NCBI GenBank assembly: GCA_958299035.1
Contig: CATQJL010000223.1
Coordinates: forward strand, 13,378,293-13,442,292
DNA: 64,000 nt
DNA from: Cylicocyclus nassatus
Lineage: Eukaryota; Nematoda; Chromadorea; Rhabditida; Strongylidae
Direction: 5' to 3'
Below, in pieces: positions 1 through 12,217 of this stretch. A model generated the notes under the pieces. That model was not told the DNA's origin. It made no database searches and was given only the letters and a program-made list of their open reading frames with translations. Numbering within the stretch: position 1 is the first letter of the stretch; each line of letters starts with the position of its first letter. A program made the translations under genes and the position numbers.

Positions 1-73
1 ATGTATTTTCCAATGACAAAACATTTGTCAATCACAAGAAATCTTTGATATCAAATCTGAAATGTTTCTGCTA

Positions 74-1019
74 TTAGGTTGTCAAGAAAATAATGTCGGT
101 GTTTATTTGCTTAGTTCAACAAAGCAAACAGACTCAACCCAACAAGGGGAAAAGGGTACTGTTCGATAGAGCAAAGCAAGCTCTACAAGATGGCTTTTAT
201 GATTTTGCACCAAGCTCGATCTACCGAGAGTTCCAACTCAAAACCTAAAAGTTTCCAAATGCTCAAAAAATCGAAAAAAATCAAATCTTCGTTCAAATAA
301 TTTCTACGGACCTCCCATTCGCTCACGTCAACACTTTTGATATCTGATATCCGTATGTGCAATTGCTGTATTTTTTCCTTGACTAGAAACTGAAAAAACA
401 AAAATTTCCCTGTTTTTCTCAAAGCAATGCTGAGCCGTTTTTGCACATGTAGTTTCTATACTACAAGCCTAAGTAAGCATAACTGTAGGTTTTCAGCCTA
501 TTTCGAGCGGTATCATTCGCGAAATGTCGATTTTAGCACTGAAACTTAAAAGAAAAAATCCGAATTCAATATTTTTCGAAAACTACCGCTTGTAATGGGC
601 TATAAATCTACAGTTATACTTATCTGGACTGGTAGTATAGAACTACATATGCAAAAACGGCTCAGCATTGCTTTGAGAAAAACAGGGAAATTTTCGTTTT
701 TTCAGTTTATAGTTCAAGGAAAAAATACAGCAATTGCACATATGGATATCAGATATCGAAAGTGTTGACGTGAGCAAGTGGGAGGTCCGTAGAAATTGTT
801 TGAACGAAGATTTGATTTTTTTGGATTTTTGGGCATTTGGAAACTTTTAGGTTTTGAGTTGGAACTCTCGGTAGATCGAGCTTGGTGCAAAGACATGAGC
901 GCCATCTTTAGAGCTTGCTTTGCTCTATCGAACAGTACCCCTTACCCTTTTTGGGTTGAGTCTGTTCGCTTTGTCGAAGTAAGCAAATAAAAAACGACAT
1001 TATTTTCTTGACAATTTAA
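74..1019. mobile_element. Foldback mariner-type MITE
   Basis: The element begins TTAGGTTGTCAAGAAAAT and ends with the near-complement, and it is almost entirely one palindrome with arms of roughly 460 bp around a short centre near 530-560. The matching site in copy 2 of the duplication (near 54600) is empty, which proves insertion. The flanks are TA on the left and TG on the right, consistent with a TA target duplication with one later change. The arms also share the motif reading GATAGAGCAAAGCAAGCTC with the elements at 4333-6262 and 31626-32559, so these form one family. There is no transposase, so it must have been moved by an enzyme encoded elsewhere. Confidence 0.85.
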
Positions 1020-1117
1020 TGATTACGTTTTCAATATAAACAAATAACAAACAAAATTGCAGCACGACTACACTACAGGTATCGAGATTAAAAATTTGAC
1101 TTGCACAGAATCACTGA

Positions 1118-1354
1118 ATGGTTATGAAAACAGCGATAATTTTTGTGCTGCTGACTTATGCAGAGAATGGACTGGAATGCATGTGGTGAAAATTCCAACC
1201 AGTTATTTATACCTGCAGCATCGGCTCATTGTCATTCCCACTTGGAGGGACACATGGATATGAAAATTCTGTTCATCTTCGCATTCGTTCTTCACAGTCG
1301 AACTTGACAGCCTTTGTCACCGTAAAGAAACGAGATATTGAAAGGTTTTCGTAA
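1118..1354 (+). pseudogene. Short secreted protein, copy 1 (probably decayed)
   Basis: Exon 1 is 1118-1185 and encodes a signal-peptide-like start (MVMKTAIIFVLLTYA) followed by a Glu-Cys-Met end. A 33-nt intron (1186-1218, GTGAAA...CTGCAG) joins in phase to exon 2 (1219-1354). Compared with copy 2 (54692-55070), exon 2 here ends early at a TAA where copy 2 has a TAC tyrosine codon. The acceptor used by copy 2 for exon 3 (CTACTGCAG) has lost its AG here (CTACTGCGG near 1450-1460). The predicted product would be 67 aa and lack the last two cysteines. The family is unknown to me. The signal peptide and phase agreement make a past coding function likely, and the two lesions suggest decay or a truncated variant. 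Confidence 0.5.
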
Positions 1355-1766
1355 AAGCAATTTCGGTAGGTAAAAAAGTGGGGATTTGTTAAATAATTTC
1401 ATTTGTCAGATTGTATTGAAAACGTTCTGTAATATGTTTTTTTTATTTCTTACCTACTGCGGATCAAATGTCAAAAACATAACCTCACTAAATGTTGACT
1501 TATTTCACTTGTACTTAACATACTTGTTAAAATCTCTGTCATCTCTAGTAAACTAATCGGGAAGCAAACTTCCACTGCCATTTTAAAATTTTACAAAATT
1601 GCTGGAAATTGACTTCGGTCTTTGAATGAAAACCTTGAGGTTTGAAATTTTAAGCAAAACCACCAGCATGGCTAACATCTTGAAAGAAAACTATTCAATT
1701 CCAATCTCCTTCAGTTGGACAAAATCTGCTACTGGACTTCGCGTTCGAAATTTCAATGAAATCTTG

Positions 1767-1823
1767 AAACTTGCCGTGACATAGTTTTCACTTCATGACC
1801 CATAACTATGTCACGGCAAGTTT
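1767..1823. repeat. Short hairpin specific to copy 1
   Basis: Two perfect 20-bp arms (AAACTTGCCGTGACATAGTT and its complement) flank a 17-nt loop. In copy 2 this position instead holds a short cysteine-rich open stretch (55372-55428). One copy therefore suffered a local rearrangement in which the sequence at 1804-1823 was copied in inverse orientation. Confidence 0.7.
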
Positions 1824-3118
1824 TTGGGTGGATAACTTAACTCACCCTTTCCTTCGAGGTGACGGAAGAGCAAATCTGTCTGTCTTCAGGAGAACAAATG
1901 TTCTGTGATTGCCACGTACTAGTTCTCGTTATGAAGAAGAAACTCAATCCATTTCAGAGCGTAGCTTCAATGTAAGAAAAACTTTTATTTTCTACAGTTT
2001 TATATTTGATGTAAAACTTGTCGAGAGCATTTACGCTGCAAAACTTGAAGAAGGCCCAAGTCTTGTTGAGAGGAAAACTTCAACAATTTTCGGTGCATAG
2101 CACTACCTTAGAGAAGTCGTTTTTAGATAATATTGATATATTGAGGCCATGATTTCTACAAGGATGGACAGACTTTTTGGAAAGAGAAGATCTTTTTGTT
2201 ACAGGTGTGCCTTGCGCAAACGTAAGTGCGCAGCACTCTGCAGACAAAAATGTTTAGCCAAATCAGTTCTGCTTCAAGAATGCTTCGTGACTATTTCTTT
2301 AATAAAAAATGGATGTGACATTGACCTACATATGCGGGAAAGCGGAAGCTGAAGTAGTAACCCGTTGCTCATGGAAAATATTTGATTTGTTTTCTAAAAA
2401 AGGAGGTGATGCACTGCAAAGGGAGAAATAATTGTATATAATTGGCTACCAATTTGTGTGCACAAAACCACTTAACGTCTCTTTGTTTGTCTGTATATAT
2501 GTATGTGTATGCTCAATTCAGTGCGCTGATTCCAAATCTGTCTTCGACCAAGTCATCACTGTTTCTTGGGCGAAAAATGAACGCTCTGGATAAAATGAGT
2601 CGTTGCGGTCCCTCCAGTGTGCACCTGAGCAGTGGCGAGTGGGCGAATGTACTATACTATTTAGAAAATATCTATTGCATAAATTATCATAATCAACATT
2701 AGCCCATTTCTCCAATTTGATTGTGCCATCGTTCCGAAACTTCATAACCAGGGGTCCGGCGCGCAGCTACCAGAAACAGATCTGGAATAGGCGTTTAGTG
2801 TCTTGCAGAAATGTATAAAATTTGTCTTTATAAGCCACTTCGACCAAAAACGCTTTGTTGGTATGTGTACTGCGCACCATGCACGTTATTTGACTTTATG
2901 ATCAAAACTCGCTCATTTCCACTGATTTTTCCTTATTTCCTTGTCTATTTTGTATGAATGCATTATTGCTTGAGTAGTAACACTGTTACGTTGTAACAGG
3001 TTTTACGGAGAAGTTACAAGCAAAGTAGGCTTCGATTTTCGCACGTACTCTGCAAACTCACAAATCAAATTAAAAAACCTTGAGAATGCGTATAGTATAC
3101 GTATGGGATATGTATGCT

Positions 3119-3240
3119 GTACATATGTTCCGAAAAGAAAAATGCTTTTGAACCGATCCGGACCAAATCTTGCACACAAGACTACGGGGAGGGGCGAGTG
3201 TCGTAGGCTACTCTTCGTTATAAATCGGCTTTAATTATAC
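3119..3240 (+). repeat. Fragment of a retroelement-like tail repeat
   Basis: The stretch reading ATGTTCCGAAAAG ... GAACCGATCCGGACCAAA ... GTCGTAGGCTACT matches the arms of the inverted pair at 25075-25385. It marks the right edge of the homology with copy 2. It is non-coding and decayed. The better copy suggests a short interspersed or LINE-tail repeat. Confidence 0.5.
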
Positions 3241-4088
3241 CAATTTTTGCAGACTTTGAGCTACGGGGTTGAGAGCTGGCACAGAGAGGAGATCATGCTG
3301 ATTACAAAATCATGAAAGCAGGGATCTGGCTTTTAAGTGGAGCGGAAACAAGGAAATGTTGTGCAGAATTGGTGCGGATGGTAAATTCCACTATATTATG
3401 TTAACAGCGATCGAGCAAGCCGGATATCCCAGCTTATTTACTTTGTATGTATTAGGTCGTCCCAAAAGTTCTCGTATTTTACCCATTATTTTAACACAGG
3501 GAATAAAATGAGCAAGCACTTCAATTACTTAGACAAATTTTCCTTTTTTTTAATTTGGGACCAAAACTCTGAACCTGGTTTTCATCATGTTGGAATTGGG
3601 AAATTCTTCACATTTTTTGATTTGAAATTTGGGAAGAGTTTTGTTAGGTGGTAAAGCAAATAAAACTGTAAACTTGTTTGAGACTATCTCTATCTTATCA
3701 AAACCAAAATTATTTTTCTGAAGCTGAAAGATTCCATATTTGGTTGAGCCAAACCTTACAGAGCATCAATCGGTAAGCAACTTGGATACCGTTCAATGCA
3801 ACTTTTTTTTCCACTTTCTGGAAAACTTTTTTGTTCCCGGTAAGTGGAACTTTTAAAGATAAAATCGCCCAAATTTTGGATTTCTGGACGCGCCTGTAGC
3901 TGTACCTAAAATTTCAGTTATCTTGATGCGGAGAAAGCACATTTGCTTTGTAGAATTATTGTTCAATGATAATCGAGTCTTGAAACTCTCGAATTCTGCC
4001 TTCATCTTGAGAAATATTTGAAAGCTTGTCGGAAACTCAAAAAGTTTGTCTTATTGCATTTGTTTACTTTATATACCTGTGATCACAG
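3241..4088. other. No gene seen
   Basis: AT-rich sequence. A mariner-type left end (TTAGGTCGTCCCAAAAG) stands near 3450 after a TA, without a recognisable partner end. No convincing exon was found. Confidence 0.5.
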
Positions 4089-4261
4089 CTCTTTCTAAAG
4101 CTGATGTTGAAGATCTTAGAAGATTGTCAGATTTGAGGTGCGGCAAAAACCATAGACTCGAAATTTTAAGGATTATATCACTGACAAAAGCACACAACAC
4201 AATAGCAAACGATTTAAAAAACATGACTATTGTAAAAACGAAGAAAATTTGCATAGCGTAA
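4089..4261 (+). CDS. Probable last exon, unknown protein
   Basis: After an acceptor-like ATCACAG an open frame of 57 codons runs to TAA. It is rich in Leu, Arg, Asp and Lys, as in real protein (it begins LSKADVEDLRRLSDLRC), and looks largely helical. The upstream in-frame stretch contains a hydrophobic run that could be part of a signal peptide, but no ATG is in frame before a stop at 4019. The first exon was not found. A mariner-type element begins 70 nt downstream. No family is recognised. Confidence 0.35.
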
Positions 4262-4332
4262 CCTTTCAAGTATTACCCTGCCTTTATTCATCGCGTTTTA
4301 ATGGTGACAGAACTTTCCGAATCTTGTATATA

Positions 4333-6262
4333 TAAGTTTGTCCCAAAAGTCTTTTCATTTTTGAGTTTTTGCTGTAATAAGTCGGACACCTCTTATTCTA
4401 ATTATACTTAGGATAGCATTCGATAGAGCAAAGCAAGCTCTATAAGATGGCGTTTATGCTTTTGCACGAGCTTCGGTCCACCTTATGTTTTAAACCAAAA
4501 TCTAAGAAGTTTTGGATGCCCAGAAAATTGAAATTTTTTAAAATCTTTGTTCAAAAAAGTCCCACAGATCCCCCGCTCGCTCACGCATGTACATTCCACA
4601 TCAGACATTCATAACTGCTGTTGCTGTATTTTTTTATCATCTAGAAATCAAGAAACCGAAAATTTCTATTAATAATAAGAAAGATAGTTTTATTTGTTAC
4701 TCCGTTTCGTCCCTTTCCTTAGACGGAGTTTTGAGATCTAGACCCTCTCCGGGACTCTTCAGTAAGGAGAGAGGGTCTAGTTTTATTTTCCAAAAAAATT
4801 ATTTTGAAAAAATTGTAAAACTCAACTTATACTTCGATTGTCGTCCAATTCTTCTTTTCTGTCGTGTGATCTTCTGTGTTGCAAAGTAAGAATGGACTTG
4901 TCTTGACTTGTTTATTTTCATTGTATTATCATTTGTGTTGAATATATCATTCATACTTCGTTTCATATATATCGGTTGATACAATTTATGTTTATGTTTT
5001 ATAATATATTATTTTGACTCAGTTTCTTAAATTCATCACTGAATATATTGTATTTATATAGTATGAATGGATTTCTATTTAAGCATTTGAAAATTGATGA
5101 TGATATTATATTTATGTCATATTCATTTTTAAGTAGTATATCTCTGAGTTGTGAGATTTTTTGCAGAAAATCGTTTTAGTATGTACATGTTCTTGCTATT
5201 CTGAGAGTTTCTGTATATATGGTTGCCTTTTTAATGTTGAACGAGATACTAGATGTAGAATGTATGAATCTTTTAACTTTAAAATTAAAATAGTCAGTTT
5301 TATTACAGTGGTACCTTTCTCATCAATTAAAACGAAGTAGATCCAGAGTTATAAGCAAATAAAGAGAATTTCTTCACTTTTGCAATTTTTGAGCATGCTC
5401 AAAAAAGCTTGAAAACGTCATAGAAAAGGCGAAAAAGTCATAAACATGGGTTATGTGACCTTCCCTCTTTAGCTGAGCGAAAATCTTGCCAATCGAGAGC
5501 AATTTTCATTTTCGTGAAAAAACGCAGATCCGAAAATCCGAATAAATCACGAAAATGAAAATTGCTCCCGATTGGCAAGATTTTCGCTCGAGAAGGTCAC
5601 ATAACCCATGTTTTTGACTTTTTCGCCTTTTCTATGACGTTTTCAAGCTTTTTTGAGCATGCCCAAAAATTGCAAAGTGAAGAAATTCTCTTTATTTGCT
5701 TATAACTCTGGATCTACTTCGTTTTAATTGATGAGAAAGGTACCACTGTAATGCGCAAAATTTTCTCTATCATATAAACATACTTCCAGAATTTCTCGTG
5801 ATCCAGCTTGAAAAATGTCAATCTTGACTAATTTCGTTCAATTGCTTTTAACTCTCGAACTTACCAACGCTAATTCATGGCAAAGGAACCGCTATAAAGA
5901 AAAAGGTTTCCTCTTTTATGCAAAACTAAAATTGTGAAAAATTGTTGAGAAGAAAGGAAGTTATAATTTTTTGAAAATCCGGCGCAAGAACTTTTGCACC
6001 CACCTAATATATGCGTGATCGAGTGAGATATCTGTAAGGCTTTTTTGAACGAAGATATAAGAAATCTTCAATTTTGTGGTCATCCAAAACTTTTTAAATT
6101 TTATTTAAAACTTGAGGTGGACTGAAGCTTGTGCAAAATCATAAACCCCATCTTATAGAGCTTGCTTTGCTCTATCGAATGCTATCCTGATGTCTAGAAT
6201 AAGAAGTGTGTGAGTTATTATAGCGAGAATTCAAAAATGAAGAGACTTATGGGACAACCAAA
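4333..6262. mobile_element. Large foldback mariner-type element
   Basis: The left end reads TAAGTTTGTCCCAAAAGTC and the right end is the near-complement (GGGACAACCAAAT), with about 230 bp of diverged inverted match including the GATAGAGCAAAGCAAGCTC motif shared with the element at 74-1019. The interior is AT-rich, has no transposase and contains a second, younger palindrome at 5302-5752. A small hairpin around 4737-4779 (CTAGACCCTCTCC) is also present. Confidence 0.75.
5302..5752. repeat. Nested 451-bp palindrome
   Basis: The ends are ATTACAGTGGTACC and GGTACCACTGTAAT. The two arms of about 210 bp match almost perfectly around a centre near 5525. Its arms are far better preserved than those of the surrounding element, so it inserted later or is maintained by gene conversion. 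It has no coding capacity. Confidence 0.85.
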
Positions 6263-6438
6263 TAGTAAAGAGCGAAAAGGAAACGAGGAAGGCAAGCGGT
6301 TAATGCCGGCGGTCGGAGTCTTCTTTTAGAGGTTTGTTTTCGCCCAGCCTATTTCTTAAGCTAATGTTGTACCAGTTGCATCCCGACATATGCAAGTTCT
6401 TTTTGAAATAGGTATAATATATGCAATGAATGGTTTAT

Positions 6439-7319
6439 TCAGTCGAAACAAGTCTGAAAATATTGGGTTGGAAACTAAGTTTTGCAACTGGTCTCATAAC
6501 TTCCCTCTCACTCAACATGGTGCACTCAAATTTTGCCACTGTGTTGGTTATTACGTAGGCTACAAGGGCAGCTGCTGTCCTACCAAATTCTGACGTCGTA
6601 GTTAGGGTTACGGTAGGTGCATGGTATGAAGGGGAAAAATTCAAAATTTGACGAATTTGGCTGAAACTTGGCATAGGGGTGTTATCCGACATGCTGATCA
6701 CGAAAACGATAGGTGTACTATAAGGGTTTTTACCCTAAACAAGGAAAAAGGCGTTGATTCAACAAATGAATGTGATATTCGCGTTTGGCAGGTCAAATAA
6801 CCTTACTATGCAAAGACTCGGCGGAATTTGAGCTTCGGACTCTTTAGTCATTGACGGTCGTCTCCAGCAGCTATTGCGTACATCGACTCGATCGACTTTA
6901 TGAGGACGCCAAATCTCCACATGCCCCCAAAATTTTGTTTCTTTCTTAATAGGCCAAAGGAGGTCGACCTTCAGCAATAATTTGTAGACGAATCCGGATT
7001 ACTGCGCATGGTGTAGGCTGCCAAAGGCTTCATTTTAGCTTGAAACCCCAAAAATTCTCAAATTTCAGTAGTTTTCGAAAAACGCCTGAAGCTTTTCTAT
7101 TTCGTGTTCAAAATTTAAACAATTTCTGCTTTCTTATAGCTCACATTGCCTTCTGCATAATGCCAAAGTTTGAATGCGCCATATCCAAAAAGAGTGAAGT
7201 TACGAAACAGTTGCAAAACTTAGTTTCCAACCTAATATTTGTTTGCATATACGCAGAGAACCGTGTGAACGCTCCCATTCCAAACGCATCCAAAGCTGCT
7301 CACTTTCCGTGGGGAAGTA
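6439..7319 (-). pseudogene. Secreted cysteine-rich family, paralogue A, disrupted
   Basis: The last exon of this paralogue can be aligned to those at 9567-9671 and 21225-21410. It keeps the Ser-Phe-Gly-Cys-Val-Trp-Asn-Gly run and the later Leu-Cys-Val-Tyr-Ala run. A mariner-type MITE (6463-7235) then splits the exon, and the remaining Thr-Cys-Phe-Asp-stop lies beyond it at 6439-6462. The acceptor TTGCAG used by paralogue B is TTGCAA here, and there is a one-base frame offset at the start of the exon. No upstream exons could be assembled between 7.3 and 8.4 kb. It is clearly a dead member of the family. Confidence 0.65.
6463..7235. mobile_element. Mariner-type MITE inside a coding exon
   Basis: The ends TTGGGTTGGAAACTAAG and CTTAGTTTCCAACCTAA are flanked by TA on both sides. 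The terminal inverted match extends about 60 to 80 bp. There is no transposase. A right end of the same family (AAACTTAGTTTTCAACCTAA) is seen at about 51945-51966. Confidence 0.8.
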
Positions 7320-8489
7320 TTGCAATGAGTAGCGTAAGAGGAGCGAACTTATGACGGATTCAAGCAAGCAGTGTTTTCCTCTAAAGAACCTCTAGCGCAT
7401 TCGTATTTTTTTTTAGTTCACATTAGATAATCAGCTAGCACCACTGAACTGCTTAGTACGCTGTTTTGCATTTAGAAACGAAAAGTGCGAAATTGGGTTA
7501 TATGAAAAACCGAAAAACTTCAATCTCATAACATTTGAATGTATTCAGCTTTAAAAAGTTTGATTGGTTTTGATGTCCGCATTCGTAAGCGCATCCATCA
7601 GCGCTCAAACATTATCGCCTACCTACCGTTGGCACAGCATAATTTCAACAAGAATAATGAATAATATATTCGCGATGAACGTATTAAACTGCACTTATGC
7701 GTGTACTTAGTTTTAGCTTTGAAAAAAGTGAGCTGCTTAAGTAAAGTTTCAAACATAATCAGCATTGCGTATGGTATTCTTCAGCCAATAGTCAAGATTT
7801 TTTATGAACTTTTGGTTAACGTTTCAACAGCTAGAAAAGAAAACGATCTACGTCGATCCCTCGTGCTCTTAGCTATCGAATGGTATATAAATTGTTGATG
7901 CATTAATCTTACCCGCTCTGAAAAAGTCTTGCTTTGATGACCCATGAAAGCCAAGCCATTAAAGGGGCGTGGTAAAGCAAGCTAATAGTCCACGCAAACA
8001 ATGAATGAAGACGCCTAATTGTCTGACTATGTTACAGAGCAAGACATTGCCAGTAAAAGTAGACGTCTTTTTTTTCTAGCCTCTTACTTTCAAAAATGGA
8101 GCGCAAAGTGATTGCATAAAATCAGCTGATGCTGCAGCTAGAATGAAAATTTTTATATATGAACAGGAGAGTTGCAGAAAAAGAGACGGTCTACTTTTAT
8201 TTGACTCCAAGCTTTCAAATAGTATGTCGATTGATGAGACATGAAGTTCTTTTGCATTGGAAAAGTCTCTGTTCGATGACCTTTCAAAAAATGCATTAAG
8301 AAATTCTTCATATTACACCTCTGTATCACTATTTTTATTGCACACCCCAGCCACACTCAACATGTAAGCTTACGTCAGCACTCACCTCAAGGCTCAGTTA
8401 CCACCTTCAGTTTTCTAGGTCAGAAATAGTCTACACCTCTTCCACCTGGAGGGGTCCCTGCTCTTTATCGCACCTATAGCTTAGAGAGC
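7320..8489. other. No gene resolved
   Basis: Remnants of paralogue A probably lie here; a stretch near 7915-7950 resembles exon 2 sequence of paralogue C. I could not place any exon with matching phases. Confidence 0.3.
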
Positions 8490-8636
8490 TTATATCCGCC
8501 TCCAGTCGCGTGATTTTGCCCCTTTCCAATCTGTTTCTTGTTTGCAGGCGAATCCTCCTTCTAGGAGGTCTGTCAACTCCCTGCAACGCCCGATGAGAGT
8601 ACGAACGTTGATGGTAGCTAGATGGAGAGTTTGCGA
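8490..8636 (-). pseudogene. LINE endonuclease N-terminal fragment
   Basis: The minus-strand reading contains TLHLATINVRTLIGR followed by KQETDWKGAKSRD and then a stop. These are the first two conserved blocks of the apurinic-type (EEP) endonuclease of RTE and related LINEs: the Asn of the ATxNV block and the Glu of the QET block. Flanking sequence to about 8830 is GC-richer and likely belongs to the same 5-prime-region relic. The rest of the LINE is absent. Confidence 0.6.
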
Positions 8637-9566
8637 GATTTTAAATCGTTGCCTCTGGTAAACTAACCAGTTTAGCCGTTCCCGTTCACCTTGCTGGGAC
8701 GATAACCCTTACTCGCTATTCGGGCTCGAATGCACGTCGCTTCTGGGGAATGCCCTAGCTTTTACTTGGATTTTATTGAGACATGTCTGCTATGTTGATG
8801 CGAGGGGTGTTTCTCAGCCGGCTTGTCGCATGACCGTCATTGGGAGAGCAGTCTGACGCTGGAATTGTGAGCAAAGCTTTTGCCGCAAAAATTGGGGACA
8901 GAATGGAATGAAACCGTGAACTTCAGCACGGCAGTATCATGTAGAGCCCTAAGCACTAGACTAACTCTGTTCTTTAGATGCACACTGAAGTTGAGAGAAG
9001 AATTATAGAATTTGTATGAAACTTTGCACACATAAAATGTTGTATCAATTGAAAAATCATTACTGAATCCCGAGTATGATACTTGCTTCTCAAGCTATGA
9101 AGGGCGACAAACTGTCATAGGGGGTGGATAAGCATGCTGTTTAGGAACAGAATATTTATCACTCCTCTTAACACAACTATTGGTTTTTGCGCATATGATG
9201 AATGAGAATCAAACTCAGTGTAAATGCAAAAGTTTATCGTGCATCCCTCAGAAATGATCCTATAAACCGTCAACGTGAATGCCTTTCGATCGTTTCAACA
9301 CGTTAACTCGAGCAAATTTGAGGCGCTTATTCGGAGTTGACATGTTAAGATGGTCGAAAGACAGCCACGTTGATGGTTCATATAGGAACAACTCTGGGTA
9401 ATGCACCATGCATGCTGCCAATACTTCAAATACTCTCAAAGAAATAATCGGTTGTCTCAGTCTATTCAGAAAATCAAACATGGACATCAGTGACAAATTT
9501 TTCGGAACTTGGATAGGCTTTTCACCTTGACAGCAACTTAGCGGCTTATATATGTATAGCAGATAT

Positions 9567-10516
9567 TCAGTCGAAACAACTCATGACTCCCCTTAGTGCA
9601 AATACACAAGTGGCAGAGTGCCCAGTCATATTCCAAACGCATCCGTAGCTGCCAATAGTGTAGGGTAATTTCTGCAATAAACAATATATGCTTCTCACTG
9701 CCTTAAAACTGTGAGTGCAAAGTATGGCAGTCGTTCAGAAAACATCGAGAAAGAAATATTAATAGTTCACAATTCTTCGACTTTCATATAATAAAATATT
9801 CCGCTACCTCTAAGCTTTCCACTTCAGGCGGATGGCTCATGTATCTAGCAATAAAAATGTGCAAAAGCAACAGTATTACTAGAAAAGGCTAATACGATAT
9901 GCCTCCCAAAATTGAGAAAACCAGCTCTCAAACTGTTTTTTTATGAAAAGCTCCATGAACGCACTACTCACCTGCATACTATACGCGATCATATGAGCAG
10001 TAAGTCGCTGCGTCCAGCTGCTATAATAAGACGAAACGAGTAATACCGAAGAAGTTGTGCTGATTGTGCGGATAGGAAGCTAAATACTTACTTATTGATG
10101 TTGATATACTGGCGAGATGGGTAATCTAGTGAAATTGATTCGTAATTTCCTTTCTGCAGAAAAATTGCGTAATTTTTCAAATGGCACGAGAAAATCTAAA
10201 AAGGTTCAGCATTTTTCAAAATCTGAATACGTTCTATTAGAGTTCTGCAGATTATAATGCTTCCTTTAAAGTTAAGCAGTTTTGAATTCTGTAACACAAA
10301 CCAGTGGCCACTCATGCCTGTGCTCATAATACTTGTCCCATATGTCTTGAAGTAAACCATTGAACTCGGCTTTATCATGTGTCTCATTACAACTGAAAAA
10401 CTCCATGAATTTTAGACACACTCCCGGTGAAGCCAGTATCTAGAAAAATCCTGTCAAGTAGGAAGCATGTTTGAGTTTGTTAAACTTACAGCTACGATAA
10501 TATGGAATGGCTTCAT
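9567..10516 (-). CDS. Secreted cysteine-rich protein, paralogue B (CAP-like?)
   Basis: Exons in transcript order: 10490-10516 (MKPFHIIVA), 10439 down to about 10302, 10092-10153, 9972-10059 and 9567-9671. The introns after exon 1 (50 nt) and exon 3 (32 nt) have GTAAGT donors, and the reading phases join. The end of exon 2 is uncertain: it stays open to a stop at 10272, but a GTTTGT donor at 10301 would give a 139-aa product. The first 16 or so residues form a signal peptide split by the first intron, so the protein should be secreted. The last exon holds the family signature IGSYGC-x-W-N ... TCVFAL ... SCF. Position and spacing recall the C-terminal half of CAP/SCP-TAPS domains, and the HRHEW region recalls the HN-motif helix. 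Similarity is weak, so this assignment is inference. Confidence 0.6.
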
Positions 10517-11764
10517 TCGCAACTACAGATTCAACTTGCGACTCTATTTATAGGTCATTTATGTACGGCTCAGTACACCTGAACTCTTCATATCCACTAT
10601 TGACTTCACAGCGTCATCCAAACGTAACAGAGATCTCGCTGCTAATACTAGATGCTAACATGCTGCCAGTGCTGTGCCGTAAATCAGTCCTTCCCCCGTT
10701 AACAGCAACAGACAGTCCAACAATATAATGAAATGCAGATCTTTGTATAAAAACCGATACATTTGATAACAACTAAAAGCATAAGATTTTATCGGAGCTA
10801 TCTGATCAGTTATAAAAACCAATGGCTTTTTATGACTGATCAGATACCTCTGCTTCGCAGAGGCTCGCACTGAATCTACCTTCTGTATGCCTTATTCATT
10901 GCATAATAATGACATTGAAACTCACCACCCTATGTAGGCTATCGCGAATTATTTGTAAGCAACCTATTTCTAAAGCTTTTCATGTGAGATCGGTATTTCC
11001 GCGTGGACAAAACTTTCCCCAGAAGAAATGATGCAAAATTTTAATCAGTTCTTAGACTTTTTATGGCTTGATAGTCACCCTAAGAACAACAATCATCGTG
11101 GGCTACATCTCTGTGCAAAATTTTTGAATGATCAGGTAAAATTTTGGCAAATTGAACATTTACGCAATTAATTCTTTTTGGCTCCATTTTCGTAGAGTTA
11201 TTAACTTTATTTCAACTTTCTGGTCTAGATTCTATGGCTTCTACATTAGCTTGTCCAAATATCCATGACTTCGCAAAAAGTGGCGGTACAGGCCCAATTT
11301 TGTTGGCCAGAAGCCAAGAGGATTTGTTTGAAACGTAAATTCTTGGGGATCCACTCAGCGGATCTGCACATGCTTTTGTATATTGGACTTTCACGCAGGT
11401 AGCATGCGCTATGCAAAACTTGGGCTCAGGACCTCGGACAGGATGGAACATGCTCTACGAATTTCGTGACAGACGGACAGACACACAAAAATAACGCGTA
11501 AACAACCCTTAACCCGTTATTATAAGGTCTTGATCATTTGCGGATTTCATCAAAGGACTCATTGTGAACTGAGAGTGACGGCGACAATTCTCAGCCTCTG
11601 ATGCCAACCCACAGAGGTGTAATATTCGCCTTACAACTCAGACAATCGCAAAATACTTTTGGGGAAAAATGAACTTTTAGAACTTTCGGAGCAGACGCTC
11701 CTATCGGGCCGTGTGGGTGAGCCCTAGTCCTACCTGCTGCACCATACCTAGCAGCTTTAATAGA
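10517..11764. other. No gene seen
   Basis: Upstream region of paralogue B. It contains a short inverted repeat around 10800-10850 (ATCTGATCAGT...ACTGATCAGAT) and no confident exon. This stretch should contain the promoter of gene B, but no motif is recognisable. Confidence 0.4.
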
Positions 11765-12051
11765 GTAAAATGATGTGCACTTCACTAATGCTCAGCTACA
11801 CGTTGAGAGTAGACCGGTTCATTGATCTAACGACAGAAGGCAGTATAGGAATATAAACAATATTAATCTACTGGATCCTGGTAGGTTGCAGAGTTGACGA
11901 TGATGACGGGGCAAACAGCAGCCCAGGGATATCAGAGGCGCTGTCGGTCGGTTACCGGACGTTGGAGTTTCTCCCCGCACCCCGCGCGTATCGGCCACGC
12001 CCTAAAAAGCATGACTCAGTACCGAACTTAATAGGGGTGCTTGTGCTCACA
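11765..12051 (-). repeat. 3-prime LTR
   Basis: Near-identical to 13757-14043. It is preceded on the minus strand by the polypurine tract at 12052-12063. The retroelement's own polyadenylation and promoter signals should lie within it. Confidence 0.8.
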
Positions 12052-12217
12052 CCTCCCCACTTTATTTTAAGTCCGTCCCGGACTTCAAGCAAATGCTATA
12101 ATGAATAAAACGATAGGGGAGCTATAAAAACAAAGGAAAATGAATAAGTAAAGAACTATACAAAAGTAATGAGAATGAGTTTGAAAGCGCACTCACCGTG
12201 GATCTCCAAAATAGTCT

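Larger units (their letters stand above)
1..3125. repeat. Segmental duplication, copy 1
   Basis: Apart from inserted elements, this stretch aligns nearly end to end with 54527-59575 in the same orientation. The match starts at the window edge, so the duplicated unit extends further left. Copy 1 carries a foldback element at 74-1019 that copy 2 lacks. Copy 2 carries five elements that copy 1 lacks. Substitutions and small indels separate the copies, so the duplication is not very recent. The block contains one recognisable short secreted-protein gene and several cysteine-rich open stretches (for example 2149-2352) of unknown status. Confidence 0.85.

Noticed and set aside
183..905. Matching small open frames at 183-446 (plus or minus) and 714-905
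   Set aside because: They are the two arms of one palindromic MITE, so the similarity is structural, not coding.
1057..1263. A 68-codon frame beginning QHDYTTGIEIKNLTC after an AATTGCAG site
   Set aside because: It is closed by a stop in the duplicate copy, while the overlapping signal-peptide frame stays open and splices in phase in both copies.
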